This document shows, piece after piece, positions 9,356 through 17,991 of a stretch of 35,657 nucleotides of DNA. The stretch comes from Caulobacteraceae bacterium (GTDB lineage: Bacteria > Pseudomonadota > Alphaproteobacteria > Caulobacterales > Caulobacteraceae), in NCBI GenBank assembly GCA_025359665.1, contig JANYFU010000410.1, forward strand, positions 1-35,657, written 5' to 3'. How positions within the stretch are numbered: position 1 is the stretch's first letter; each line of letters starts with the position of its first letter. The notes below the pieces were generated by a model. That model worked only from the letters and a program-made list of their open reading frames with translations, searched no databases and was not told where the DNA came from. The position numbers and the translations under genes were made by a program.

Positions 9356-10168
9356 CTAGCCGAAACGGCCTGTAATATAGTCGGAACCTCGGGTTGTGAC
9401 CGGTTTGGTGAACATTTCAGCGGTCTGTCCGAATTCGACCAGTTCTCCCAGATACATGAAACCAGTGTATTTCGAAATGCGCGCCGCCTGGCCAAGGTTG
9501 TGGGTAACTATGACAATTGTGTAGTCTTGCTTGAGCTGGGTGACTGTTTCTTCAAGTTTTGCGCTTGATATGGGATCGAGAGCCGAGGTGGGCTCGTCAA
9601 GCAGCAGAATCTCAGGTTTGACGGCGATGCAGCGCGCCACGCAGAGGCGCTGTTGTTGACCCCCCGAAAGCCCGAGACCAGAGGTCTGGAGCTTGTCCTT
9701 TACCTCTTCCCATAGCGCCGCGCGGCGAAGGGATTCCTCAACCCTCTCGCTCATGTCGGTCTTGTTCAGCGTCTCATAGAGGCGGACACCAAAAGCCACA
9801 TTGTCATAGATCGACATGGGGAAGGGTGTCGGCTTTTGGAACACCATGCCGATCTTGGCGCGGAGCATGGAGAGATTGACCCCCGGGCGAAGGATGTCTT
9901 CTCCGTCCAACATGATTTTGCCCGTCGCTCTTTGTCCCGGGTAAAGCGCGTACATCCGGTTCAAGGTTCGCAGGAGGGTTGATTTCCCGCAACCGGATGG
10001 TCCGATCAAGGCGGTGACCGCGTTGGCCTCAAAGGGGATGGAAACCGATTTGAGCGCGCGGTTCTTGCCGTAGAAGAAATCAAGATTCTGGACGTCCAGC
10101 TTTACCTGCGACGCATCGATTTTGGCGATCGATACGTCTGGGATCGCGTGTGTGGCCGACAGGGGCAT
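9356..10168 (-). CDS. pstB: Phosphate ABC transporter ATP-binding protein PstB
   Basis: ATPase of the high-affinity phosphate importer. It has Walker A GPSGCGKS at 56-63, the signature LSGGQQQR at 167-174 and Walker B ILLLDEP at 187-193, followed by the D-loop SALD. A conserved switch histidine lies in VIVTHNL. Length is 270, with about 25 extra N-terminal residues before [14 protein letters not shown], the normal start of the ABC fold. Its ATG overlaps the pstA stop (TAATG). Confidence 0.97.
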   Translation of the reverse strand: MPLSATHAIPDVSIAKIDASQVKLDVQNLDFFYGKNRALKSVSIPFEANAVTALIGPSGCGKSTLLRTLNRMYALYPGQRATGKIMLDGEDILRPGVNLSMLRAKIGMVFQKPTPFPMSIYDNVAFGVRLYETLNKTDMSERVEESLRRAALWEEVKDKLQTSGLGLSGGQQQRLCVARCIAVKPEILLLDEPTSALDPISSAKLEETVTQLKQDYTIVIVTHNLGQAARISKYTGFMYLGELVEFGQTAEMFTKPVTTRGSDYITGRFG

Positions 10169-11016
10169 TAGCGTTTGGGCTCCTTGGCGAAGGCGCGGGC
10201 GATTATGGTCACGCCCAGGACGGAACCGGCGATCAGCAGCGCGCCGGCCCAGGCCAGGCGATTGAGGTCTGGATAGGGCGTCAGGGCGTCCTGGAAGATC
10301 ACTACAGGCAGGCTCGACATCGGGTGGGCCATATCCCAGCTGAAGAACTGATTGTTGAGGGCGGTGAACAACAGGGGAGCGGTCTCGCCGCTGATCCGCG
10401 CGAACGCCAATAGCGCGCCGGTCAGGATTCCGCTGGTCGCCCCTCGCCAGAGAATATTGCGGATGACGTGCCAGACCGGAGAGCCCAGAGCCACGCCCGA
10501 TTCTCGCAGAGCGATGGGTTGCAGCTTCAGAACGTCTTCCGTCGTTCGAGTAATCACCGGGGCTGCCAGCATGGCCAGCGCCACGCCCCCCGCGAAACCC
10601 GAGAAGGTTTTGAAAGGAAACACCAAAATTTCATAGACAAACAGGCCGATCAAAATTGACGGCGCCGACAACAGCACGTCGTTCAGGAACCGCACGACGG
10701 CTCCAAAGCGGCTCTCGCCCGCGTATTCGGCCAACCATGTGCCGGCGAGTATGCCGATCAGAAGGGCGATAAACATGCCGACCACGGACATCATGATTGA
10801 ACCGACAATGGCGTTTATCAGCCCACCCGGCGTGCCGGCTGCTGGCGTGGATTTGGTGAAGATATCAAGGTTCATTCCACCAATTCCCTGGGTCACCAGG
10901 GAGTAAAGGATCAGCGCGAGCGCGGTCAGTGCTATCGCCGTAACCACGCCGCAGAAAGCCACAAAAACCAGATTCGACAGGCGGCGTGTGGCCACCAGGC
11001 GGGCGGAGACAGCCAT
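10168..11016 (-). CDS. pstA: Phosphate ABC transporter permease PstA
   Basis: Inner-membrane permease of 282 residues with about six hydrophobic segments. The cytoplasmic EAA-like coupling loop is [54 protein letters not shown]; the SGETAPLL stretch is characteristic of PstA. It starts 3 bp after the pstC stop and overlaps pstB by one base. Confidence 0.95.
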   Translation of the reverse strand: MAVSARLVATRRLSNLVFVAFCGVVTAIALTALALILYSLVTQGIGGMNLDIFTKSTPAAGTPGGLINAIVGSIMMSVVGMFIALLIGILAGTWLAEYAGESRFGAVVRFLNDVLLSAPSILIGLFVYEILVFPFKTFSGFAGGVALAMLAAPVITRTTEDVLKLQPIALRESGVALGSPVWHVIRNILWRGATSGILTGALLAFARISGETAPLLFTALNNQFFSWDMAHPMSSLPVVIFQDALTPYPDLNRLAWAGALLIAGSVLGVTIIARAFAKEPKR

Positions 11017-11019
11017 GCT

Positions 11020-11979
11020 CTAGGCCTTCACTTGATTGCGCAGCAGCAGGCGCGCCAGCGCAAGAACGATGAAGGTGATCACAAACAAAAGCAGACCGAG
11101 CGCGATCAACGACGACGATTGCAGACCACTGGCTTCATTGAATTCGTTGGCGATCGTCGAGGCGATCGTCGAACCGGAGTCGAACATGCCTTTCGGAAAT
11201 CCGTGCGAATTGCCGATGATGAAGGTCACGGCCATCGTCTCGCCCAAGGCGCGCCCAAGTCCAAGCATCACGGCGCCAATCGCCCCGCGTTGGACGTAGG
11301 GAAGGGTAACTTTCATCACGACTTCGCCTGTCGTGGCGCCCAAGCCATAGGCGCTTTCGCGAACTTGAGCGGGTACCGTGCTGAGCAACTCCCGCAAGGT
11401 CGCCGCCATGAACGGTAGGATCATGATCGCCAAGATGATCGAAGCCGCCAGAATGCCCGATCCGTTGGGGATTCCCGAGAACACCGTCTCCCAGATACTA
11501 CCCGCAGGGGCCGCACTCATCAGAGGTGTTTCGACGTGGCTGGCGAAGAACGGGGCGAATACGAACAGTCCCCACATGCCGTAGACAATCGAGGGAATGC
11601 CGGCGAGTAGTTCCACCGCCGTGCCGATGGGACGGCGAAGGAAGGTTGGACATAGTTCGACCAGAAAGAAAGCCACGCCGCCCGCGACCGGCAGGGCCAT
11701 CAGCAGGGCAAGGGCGGAAGTAAGCAGGGTTCCGACAATCGGGCCGGCCGCGCCATAAACCTCATGCTCGGGATTCGGGTCCCACGTGACGCCGGTGATG
11801 AAATCCAGTCCGAATTTGGAAAACGCCGGCCACCCCCCGATCGTCAGGGCGACCAGCACCCCTCCGAGGGCGATGAGCAACATCGTGGCGGCGCCAAAAC
11901 ACAGCCCCTCGAAGATCGGCTCGAAGGCGAAACCATGAGGGGTCGAGCGGCGGCGCACAGCGTTCAACTCTATCGACAT
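11020..11979 (-). CDS. pstC: Phosphate ABC transporter permease PstC
   Basis: 319-residue permease partner of PstA with about six membrane spans. Diagnostic stretches are VELLAGIPSIVYGMWGLFVFAPF and the coupling loop RELLSTVPAQVRESAYGLGATTGEVVMKVTLPYVQRGAIGAVMLGLGRALGETMAVTFIIGN. It is separated from pstS by a 92-bp spacer containing a stable hairpin. Confidence 0.96.
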   Translation of the reverse strand: MSIELNAVRRRSTPHGFAFEPIFEGLCFGAATMLLIALGGVLVALTIGGWPAFSKFGLDFITGVTWDPNPEHEVYGAAGPIVGTLLTSALALLMALPVAGGVAFFLVELCPTFLRRPIGTAVELLAGIPSIVYGMWGLFVFAPFFASHVETPLMSAAPAGSIWETVFSGIPNGSGILAASIILAIMILPFMAATLRELLSTVPAQVRESAYGLGATTGEVVMKVTLPYVQRGAIGAVMLGLGRALGETMAVTFIIGNSHGFPKGMFDSGSTIASTIANEFNEASGLQSSSLIALGLLLFVITFIVLALARLLLRNQVKA

Positions 11980-12020
11980 TGACCCTCTCGAACAGATCTC
12001 AGGCGCCAGGAAACATCAAC

Positions 12021-12061
12021 GAGGGGAGGCCGCCACTGACTGGCCGCCGCAGTCTCCCCTC
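12021..12061 (-). terminator. Hairpin in the pstS-pstC spacer (possible partial terminator or mRNA stabiliser)
   Basis: The eight-base arms GAGGGGAG (12021-12028) and CTCCCCTC (12054-12061) are exact reverse complements with a GC-rich interior. On the transcribed strand only a weak T-rich stretch (GTTGATGTTT) follows, so strong intrinsic termination is doubtful. Its place after the binding-protein gene fits the common pattern where pstS mRNA accumulates above that of the permease genes; that role is inference. Confidence 0.5.
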
Positions 12062-12071
12062 AGGTCTTGAG

Positions 12072-13109
12072 TCAGGGATAAACCGGCTTCCCGTTCGGGC
12101 CAACAATCGACTTCCAGGACTTGCGGACCAGCGCCTTCACCGGATCGGGCAGGGTAACGTAGTCAAGCCCGGCGGCGGCCCCGTCGCCATTTTTGTAGGC
12201 CCAATCAAAGAACGACAGGACGTCGTGGCCCGACTGGGCGTTGGTCTGTTTGCTGTGCATCAGGATGAAGGTCGCGCCCGTGATTGGCCAGGCGTTCGCG
12301 CCAGGCTGATCGAGGAGGAGGAGGTAGAAGCCCGGGGCCGCATTCCACTTGGCGCCGGCCGCCGCCGCCGCGAAATTGGCGGCGGTCGGCATGACCCATT
12401 TGCCAGCCTTATTGCGCATGACCGCATAGTCCATGTTGTTCTGCTTGGCGTAGGCGTATTCGACATAGCCGATCGCGCCAGTGGTTTGTTTCACGAAGGC
12501 CGCGACACCATCATTGCCTTTGCCGCCAAGACCCGCGGGCCAATTCACGGCGTCATTGGCGCCCGGTCCGGCCTGCCATTTCGGTTCTTCCATGCTCAGG
12601 TAGCTGGTGAACAGGAAACTGGTGCCCGACCCGTCAGACCGATGCACCACGGTGATCGGCAGGTTCGGGAGCGCGACGCCCTTGTTCCAGGAGGCGATCA
12701 CCGGATCGTTCCATTTCTTGATCAGGCCGAGATAGATGTCCGCGAGCACCTGTCCGGTGAGGCGGACCTGGCCGGCCTTGATGCCGGGGAGGTTCATCAC
12801 CGGAACGACGCCGCCGACCACTGTCGGGAACTGCTGAAGGCCGTTAGCCGCCAGTTCCGCCGACGTCATCGGCTTGTCGGATGCGCCAAAATCCACGGTG
12901 TTGGCGATAATTTGCTTTTTGCCGCCGCCCGAGCCAATGGCTTGATAATTGAGCGCGTTGTTGGTCTGGGCCTTATAGGCCTCGGCCCACTTCGCGTAGA
13001 CCGGCGCGGGGAAGGTGGCGCCCGCGCCCGAGATGTTCGCAGCGACAGCCATACCGGCTCCGGCGACCATGGCTGTCACCGCGGCCGCGGTGACGATTGT
13101 CTTGATCAT
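12072..13109 (-). CDS. pstS: Periplasmic phosphate-binding protein PstS
   Basis: 345-residue substrate-binding protein of the Pst importer. A Sec signal peptide covers about residues 1-23, with likely cleavage after AGAGMAVA. The mature protein opens with ANISGAGATFPAPVYAKWAEAYK and contains the phosphate-pocket segments YQAIGSGGGKKQI, DFGASDKPM and VHRSDGSGTSFLFTSYL. It is first in the pst operon on the minus strand, with a PHO-box-like repeat about 65 bp upstream of the ATG. The porin terminator lies further upstream. Confidence 0.96.
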   Translation of the reverse strand: MIKTIVTAAAVTAMVAGAGMAVAANISGAGATFPAPVYAKWAEAYKAQTNNALNYQAIGSGGGKKQIIANTVDFGASDKPMTSAELAANGLQQFPTVVGGVVPVMNLPGIKAGQVRLTGQVLADIYLGLIKKWNDPVIASWNKGVALPNLPITVVHRSDGSGTSFLFTSYLSMEEPKWQAGPGANDAVNWPAGLGGKGNDGVAAFVKQTTGAIGYVEYAYAKQNNMDYAVMRNKAGKWVMPTAANFAAAAAGAKWNAAPGFYLLLLDQPGANAWPITGATFILMHSKQTNAQSGHDVLSFFDWAYKNGDGAAAGLDYVTLPDPVKALVRKSWKSIVGPNGKPVYP

Positions 13110-13173
13110 GATAGTCTCCCGAATCGAGCCGACCCTCGGGCCGCTCGCGTTTTTGTGACCTTAGCGATGACGC

Positions 13174-13191
13174 TTGTAGGTTTCGTGACAA
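13174..13191 (-). promoter_or_regulatory. PHO-box-like direct repeat upstream of pstS
   Basis: Read on the minus strand this is TTGTCAC-GAAA-CCTACAA: two seven-base half-sites with a four-base spacer, the 11-bp periodicity of PhoB sites (consensus CTGTCAT-n4-CTGTCAT). The first half-site matches well, the second poorly. It lies 65 bp upstream of the pstS ATG, a sensible activator position. Confidence 0.5.
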
Positions 13192-13223
13192 TCGCCCGGT
13201 GCGTCCGGATGCGGGCGATTCTG

Positions 13224-13263
13224 AAAAACGCGCCGTGGTCTATATTCCGATCGACCACGGCGC
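13224..13263 (-). terminator. Rho-independent terminator of the porin gene
   Basis: Perfect 11-bp stem: GCGCCGTGGTC at 13230-13240 pairs with GACCACGGCGC at 13253-13263, with a 12-base loop. On the minus strand the stem is followed by GTTTTT (13224-13229). It begins 12 bases after the porin stop and separates the porin transcript from pstS. Confidence 0.85.
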
Positions 13264-13275
13264 CAAAAATCAACT

Positions 13276-14730
13276 CTAGAACTTAACCTGGGTAAAGAGA
13301 CCGACCTCGTCGTAGGTTCCCTTGCCCGCGGTCGCGCCTGTCGGGATACCAATGAAGCCATTTCCCGTCGAGAACGAGCCGTTGACCACTTCGTCGCGCT
13401 TGTAGACGATGGCAAAATCGAGGGGTCCAATTGGTTTGTAGGAGACGCCGATATTGAAATAATTGTCGTTTTCGCCGGGAACAGTATTGGCCTTGGGCTT
13501 TACCCACTCGTATTTGCCGAAGGCGGCAATCTTTGGCGTGAAGTTGTATGAGGCAAACACGGAGTAGCCGTCGGTGGTGTTGGTCTTCGCCGGATTGGAT
13601 TGAGTGACGTCCGCCCAGTAGCGAGCGTAGAGATATTCAAAACCGAGGCGAACTTTTGGGGTCGTGTAGGCGATCAAAGCGTTGAACCGCTCGGCGTCAT
13701 GGAAAGTTGGAACGTTCTCGACGGCCTTGCCGAGTTTTCCGTCGTAGCCGCCAACTGCAACGGTGACGTTCTTGTAGGTGGCGCTGAGGCGACCTTCCAC
13801 GTCCACAGCGTTGGTTCGGTTCACATTTCCAAGAGAAGGCTGACGATAGCCTTCGCCATCCACGACCGAAATCGCATAGCTGACGATGTGATTGAGGAAA
13901 TTGCCATATACGTGCACGCCCCAATCCGCGGATGTGCCGAACTTGGTGCGATCGATGAGGGTTTGCTCCACATAGCGATAGCCATAGATCCCTTCAACGA
14001 AAGGCACCCAGGGCAAGTCGGCGGAACCGAGGCGGACATTGAGGGCATCGGCGTAGTGCGCCTGAAGATAGGCTTTCTTGATATAAAGTTGTGTCGTTTT
14101 GATCCCACCCGCCGTGTTGGCGCCGCCTGCTTCATTGGCGGTCGGTGAACTTGCTCCGCTCGGAGACGTCAGATTGTTGTCGAAGTTGAAATCGGTTGTG
14201 AAATTGAAGGAGTAAGTGTTGTTGAATTTATGATCGACCACCAGATAGAGGCGCTTGATATCAAAATTCGTGCCGCTTTGACCGCTTTTTCCCGCGCTAT
14301 TCTTGTTGCTGATGTTGGTCGCATCGGCGAACATCGTCGCTCCGACTTTGGTGTCGTTCCACCAGCCGGGCTTGGGCGCGGCCTTCTTGGTGGCGGTGTC
14401 GACCTGCGTCGGGATGGTCAGGATTTGCGATTGCTCCGCCTGCACCTGCGTCGCCGCGGCCTGAGCGGTGGATTGAGCCGCTTGGGCCTGGGATTGGGCG
14501 GCTTGAGCCTGGACCTGAGTTTGCTGTTGCGCTTGCGCCTGCGCGTCAAGCCGCGCGGTCAAGGCTTGTAGCTGGGCTTTTAGATTCTGAACCTCTCCTT
14601 GGAGCTCCAAGGTTTCCTTTGATGGGGTAGCGGGGTGTTTGTGATGGATGGGCTTCGCCTCGACAGTAGCGCCGGACATAACAATGGCGCCCAATGCCGC
14701 GCCAGCGACCAGGGCGTTGCGCTTTCTCAT
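13276..14730 (-). CDS. Phosphate-selective porin O/P family outer-membrane protein
   Basis: 484-residue exported protein. A signal peptide covers about residues 1-25 (MRKRNALVAGAALGAIVMSGATVEA). A coiled-coil region follows (about 40-105), with LELQGEVQNLKAQLQALTARLDAQ and a strongly Gln/Ala-rich repeat tract. The remainder is a beta-barrel resembling OprO/OprP porins and ends in the outer-membrane signature VKF. The N-terminal coiled coil is the usual trimerisation or cell-wall contact segment of these porins. Substrate could be phosphate, pyrophosphate or another anion. A PHO-box-like triple repeat upstream and the adjacent pst operon argue for phosphate-starvation control. Confidence 0.88.
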   Translation of the reverse strand: MRKRNALVAGAALGAIVMSGATVEAKPIHHKHPATPSKETLELQGEVQNLKAQLQALTARLDAQAQAQQQTQVQAQAAQSQAQAAQSTAQAAATQVQAEQSQILTIPTQVDTATKKAAPKPGWWNDTKVGATMFADATNISNKNSAGKSGQSGTNFDIKRLYLVVDHKFNNTYSFNFTTDFNFDNNLTSPSGASSPTANEAGGANTAGGIKTTQLYIKKAYLQAHYADALNVRLGSADLPWVPFVEGIYGYRYVEQTLIDRTKFGTSADWGVHVYGNFLNHIVSYAISVVDGEGYRQPSLGNVNRTNAVDVEGRLSATYKNVTVAVGGYDGKLGKAVENVPTFHDAERFNALIAYTTPKVRLGFEYLYARYWADVTQSNPAKTNTTDGYSVFASYNFTPKIAAFGKYEWVKPKANTVPGENDNYFNIGVSYKPIGPLDFAIVYKRDEVVNGSFSTGNGFIGIPTGATAGKGTYDEVGLFTQVKF

Positions 14731-14791
14731 TCTTGGGTTCCTTACCGATGGCGGCCCTCCAAATGGCCACCCTTCCGTGGCCGGAGCATCT

Positions 14792-14820
14792 AGTCACGTT
14801 GTGCGACAGTTTTGTGAATC
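14792..14820 (-). promoter_or_regulatory. PHO-box-like triple repeat upstream of the porin
   Basis: On the minus strand three seven-base units follow each other at 11-base spacing: GATTCAC-AAAA-CTGTCGC-ACAA-CGTGACT. The central CTGTCGC and the AT-rich four-base spacers fit the PhoB consensus well; the outer units fit in part. The region lies about 60-90 bp upstream of the porin ATG. Confidence 0.6.
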
Positions 14821-14959
14821 GGACCTTTTTGGACCTGTGCCTGCCCGCCGTTTGAGGCGGGCCGTTGCCTAATTGCCACCGGGTCCTTAATGGCGCTGTC
14901 ATAATCGACACGTCGCCGCCTGACTACGGGCGGCGGCGATACCCTGGAGGATTGATCCC

Positions 14960-15967
14960 TTGGCTCTGCCGCCCGTGCTTCGTGACCGTCTACGCCTGCC
15001 GGTGATCGCCTCGCCGCTTTTCATCGTGTCAGGCCCCGATCTGGTGATCGCCCAGTGTAAGGCCGGCGTCGTGGGGTCCTTCCCGTCTCTAAACGCCCGG
15101 CCCCTATCGCAACTGGACGAGTGGCTGGCGCGAATCACCGAGGAACTCGCGGCCTGGGACAAGGCCAATCCGGACACGCCGGCGGCGCCATTTGCCGTCA
15201 ATCAAATCGTCCACAAGACCAACAACCGCCTCGAGGACGACGTCGAACTCTGCGCCAAATATAAGGTCCCGGTGGTCATCACCTCGCTGGGCGCCCGCGA
15301 GGATGTCAACGCCGCTGTCCACGGTTGGGGCGGCGTGATTCTCCACGACGTGATTTCCAACTTCTTCGCTCACAAGGCGATCGAAAAGGGTGCCGACGGC
15401 CTGATTCCCGTCGCGGCGGGCGCGGGTGGTCATGCTGGACGGCTGTCACCCTTCGCGATGGTCCAGGAGCTCAGAGAGTGGTTTGACGGCCCCATCGCCC
15501 TGTCGGGCGCGATCGCCAATGGCGCCGCCATATTGGCGGCCCAGGCCATGGGCGCGGATCTCGCCTATATCGGCTCGGCCTTCATCGCCACCAAGGAAGC
15601 CAACGCCGTCCCTGGCTACAAGGAGATGATCGTCGAGCGTGGCGGCGAAGACATTATCTACACCAACCTCTTCACTGGGATTCACGGCAACTATCTACGG
15701 CCCAGCGTCGAGCGCGCCGGACTTGACCCGGACAACCTGCCACAGGCCGATCCCTCCAAGATGAACTTCGCCTCCGGCGGCAACCAGGACGCCAAGGCCT
15801 GGAAGGATATCTGGGGGTGCGGCCAGGGCATCGGCGCGGTGAAGGAAGTGCTGGGCGCCGGCGATCTGGTGGCTCGCCTGGCCGCCGAATATGAGGCGGC
15901 CAAGGCTTCCCTGGCGACAAAGACCGGCTACACGGCCGGCAAGACGCTGTCATTCATGGATGCCTAA
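14960..15967 (+). CDS. Nitronate monooxygenase (2-nitropropane dioxygenase family)
   Basis: FMN-dependent TIM-barrel enzyme of 335 residues that oxidises alkyl nitronates. Seen directly: N-terminal PVIASPLFIVSGPDLVIAQCKAGVVGSFPSLNAR, the catalytic His158 in AAGAGGHAGRLSPFA, and the FMN phosphate site GAIANGAAILAAQAMGADLAYIGSAFIATKEA. The start is TTG at 14960 with CTGGAGG about 10 bases upstream; the family N-terminus begins there. It is divergent from the porin, about 229 bp away, and followed by the MarR operator region. Physiological substrate is unknown; family members also act in enoyl reduction. Confidence 0.92.
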   Translation: MALPPVLRDRLRLPVIASPLFIVSGPDLVIAQCKAGVVGSFPSLNARPLSQLDEWLARITEELAAWDKANPDTPAAPFAVNQIVHKTNNRLEDDVELCAKYKVPVVITSLGAREDVNAAVHGWGGVILHDVISNFFAHKAIEKGADGLIPVAAGAGGHAGRLSPFAMVQELREWFDGPIALSGAIANGAAILAAQAMGADLAYIGSAFIATKEANAVPGYKEMIVERGGEDIIYTNLFTGIHGNYLRPSVERAGLDPDNLPQADPSKMNFASGGNQDAKAWKDIWGCGQGIGAVKEVLGAGDLVARLAAEYEAAKASLATKTGYTAGKTLSFMDA

Positions 15968-16048
15968 GGCCGGGATCTGAAGAGCGGAAACCGGCCCAGC
16001 TTTCATCGGACCGAAATTGAGTAGGCTTGAAGAACCACCGGGACAGGT

Positions 16049-16076
16049 AGATAGTTAGGTTAACTAATAACTATCT
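16049..16076. promoter_or_regulatory. Inverted-repeat operator upstream of the MarR gene
   Basis: Perfect nine-base arms AGATAGTTA (16049-16057) and TAACTATCT (16068-16076) flank a ten-base AT-rich centre. The site ends 8 bp before the marR-family ATG. Size, symmetry and position suit a MarR dimer site that autorepresses the regulator-exporter operon. Confidence 0.75.
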
Positions 16077-16084
16077 GACTGCCC

Positions 16085-16537
16085 ATGACCTCGCTCAACC
16101 CCGATCTAGAAGATGACGTGCTCGGACTGGCCGAGGCTCTCCGCCCCGCGCTGTTGCGCGTGTCTCGCCGACTGCGGCAGGAAGCCTTGAAGGCCGGTGT
16201 TTCGGCGCTCGACGCTCAGCTTCTGATGATCATCTGCAAAAACCCCGGAATCGGTGGCGCTGAACTCGCCGAGCGGGAACAGATGACCAGGCCTTCGATG
16301 AGCGCCCAGCTGAAGCGCCTTGAGGCGACAGGTTGGATCGCGCGCGATCCAACCTGCGAAGCGGATCGACGAAGGGTCGGTGTCCGGCTGACCGCGAACG
16401 GGGAGTTCGCCTTGGAGGCGATCCGTCGCCGACGGAATGACTGGCTCGCGGCGCGTCTCGCGGACCTTTCGCCGGAGGCTCGGAGAGCCCTGGACGCGGC
16501 TGTGGGACATTTGGCGCGATTGGCGGATGTCATCTGA
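16085..16537 (+). CDS. MarR-family transcriptional regulator
   Basis: 150-residue winged-helix regulator. The helix-turn-helix spans about 50-85 (IGGAELAEREQMTRPSMSAQLKRLEATGWI). The wing carries the family signature DRRRVGVRLTANG at about 97-109. N- and C-terminal helices provide the dimer interface. It overlaps the following MFS gene by one base (TGATG) and probably represses that operon through the operator just upstream, relieved by a ligand. The DNA encoding the wing contains a 28-bp perfect palindrome. Confidence 0.92.
   Translation: MTSLNPDLEDDVLGLAEALRPALLRVSRRLRQEALKAGVSALDAQLLMIICKNPGIGGAELAEREQMTRPSMSAQLKRLEATGWIARDPTCEADRRRVGVRLTANGEFALEAIRRRRNDWLAARLADLSPEARRALDAAVGHLARLADVI
16329..16356. 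repeat. 28-bp perfect palindrome inside the MarR coding sequence
   Basis: The arm CAGGTTGGATCGCG (16329-16342) is followed with no spacer by its exact reverse complement (16343-16356). It encodes residues around TGWIARDPTC, between the recognition helix and the wing. See findings. Confidence 0.9.
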
Positions 16538-17988
16538 TGGACGACGCCGCGCCAGTTCACGCCGCCGTCGGCGCCGATCCGGCGGTCGACGTCCAGCAGC
16601 CATTTTCATCGCTTGTCCCGGCCATCATCGGCGCGGCTCTGATGATGCAAACCCTGAACGCCACGGTTCTGGCCAACGCTCTGCCGACCATGGCGCGCTC
16701 GCTGCGGGAGGATCCCGTCCATCTCAACACGGCCATCACTGTCTATCTTCTAGCCGCCGCGATCTTCCTGCCGATCAGCGGTTGGGCGGCTGACCGGTTC
16801 GGCGCCAAGAAGGTCTTCCTGTTCGCGATCGTCGGCTATGCTTCGGCCTGCGCTGGCTGTGGATTCGCGCGCACCTTGCCGCAACTTTTGATGGCGCGGT
16901 TTTGCGCCGGGGCGGCGGGCGCGATGATGGGTCCAGTAGGGCGTCTGGTCCTGCTCCGATCCACGCCGAAGCATGATCTGGTGCGCGCCATGTCCGTCCT
17001 GACCATGCCGGCTCTTCTGGGGCCGGTGCTCGGGCCACCTATCGGCGGACTGATCGTCACCTACGGTTCCTGGCGCTGGATTTTCTTTCTCAACCTGCCC
17101 CTAGCGCTTCTCGGTGTAGTTCTAGTGACGCGATTTATTCCAAACGTGCGCGAGGAAGGCGTCAGGCCTCTGGATTGGATCGGCCTCATCCTGACCGGCG
17201 TGGGCATGGCCGGAGTGGTCTATGGTTTCGAGAATCTTGGTCGTGACGGCCTGCCCGCCTGGGTGGTGGCGGCGATGATGGGTGTCGGGGGCCTGTGCCT
17301 GGCCGCCTACGTATGGCATGCGCGTCGCGTCGAGCACGCCATACTCGACTTGGACTTGCTGAAGATCCGAACCTTTACGGCGTCCGTTGTCGGCGGGGCG
17401 TTCATGCGCATGGGAATGGGCGCCTCGCCCTTTCTGCTGGCGCTGCTGCTGCAGGTCGCCCTCGGACTATCCGCCCTTCAGGCGGGGCTGATGACTTTCG
17501 CCAGCGCCGCCGCGGCTCTGGTCATGAAGACCTGCGCGCCGCCAATTTTGGCCCGCTTCGGGTTTAAACTGACGTTGAGTGTCAATTCCGTGATCGTGGC
17601 TTTTACATTCATGGCCTACGCTCTTTTCAACCCGGCGACGCCCCATTGGGTAGTCTATGGCACGTTGCTGACTGGCGGCTTCTTTCGATCGCTGCAATTC
17701 ACCAGCCTCAACGGGATGGCGTTCGCAGACATTGATTCCGCGCAGATGAGCCGCGCCTCGACGATGTCCACCATGGGGCAACAGCTGGCGCAGAGCATCG
17801 GGATCGGCTTTGCCGCCACTCTTCTGCGTCTGTTGATGGCGCACGCTCACGCCAGCCACCTAACGGCCACGGCTATCGCACCTGTTTTCCTGGCTATCGG
17901 CGGTGTCGCTCTGATCTCGACGCTGTTCTTCGTTGGGTTGCCGACCAACGCGGGCGCGGGGCTACACGGCGTCCGTCGCCGCCAATAG
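16537..17988 (+). CDS. MFS drug-resistance transporter, DHA2 (EmrB/QacA) family
   Basis: 483-residue inner-membrane exporter with twelve to fourteen predicted membrane helices, beginning at about residue 25. MFS motif A is at about 82-92 (GWAADRFGAKK). The antiporter motif C (PALLGPVLGPPIGG) is at about 158-171, marking proton-coupled drug export. It is co-transcribed with, and overlaps, the MarR-family regulator, a standard efflux arrangement. Substrate unknown. It is convergent with the next gene, 3 bp apart, with no terminator seen. Confidence 0.92.
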   Translation: MDDAAPVHAAVGADPAVDVQQPFSSLVPAIIGAALMMQTLNATVLANALPTMARSLREDPVHLNTAITVYLLAAAIFLPISGWAADRFGAKKVFLFAIVGYASACAGCGFARTLPQLLMARFCAGAAGAMMGPVGRLVLLRSTPKHDLVRAMSVLTMPALLGPVLGPPIGGLIVTYGSWRWIFFLNLPLALLGVVLVTRFIPNVREEGVRPLDWIGLILTGVGMAGVVYGFENLGRDGLPAWVVAAMMGVGGLCLAAYVWHARRVEHAILDLDLLKIRTFTASVVGGAFMRMGMGASPFLLALLLQVALGLSALQAGLMTFASAAAALVMKTCAPPILARFGFKLTLSVNSVIVAFTFMAYALFNPATPHWVVYGTLLTGGFFRSLQFTSLNGMAFADIDSAQMSRASTMSTMGQQLAQSIGIGFAATLLRLLMAHAHASHLTATAIAPVFLAIGGVALISTLFFVGLPTNAGAGLHGVRRRQ

Positions 17989-17991
17989 TCC

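Noticed and set aside
11979-13286. 435-codon plus-strand frame opposite pstS
   Set aside because: It is the antisense shadow of pstS; composition is typical of a reversed GC-rich gene.
15968-15996. GGCCGG...CCGGCC as a terminator for the nitronate monooxygenase
   Set aside because: The stem is six base pairs with a 17-base loop and no T-tract.
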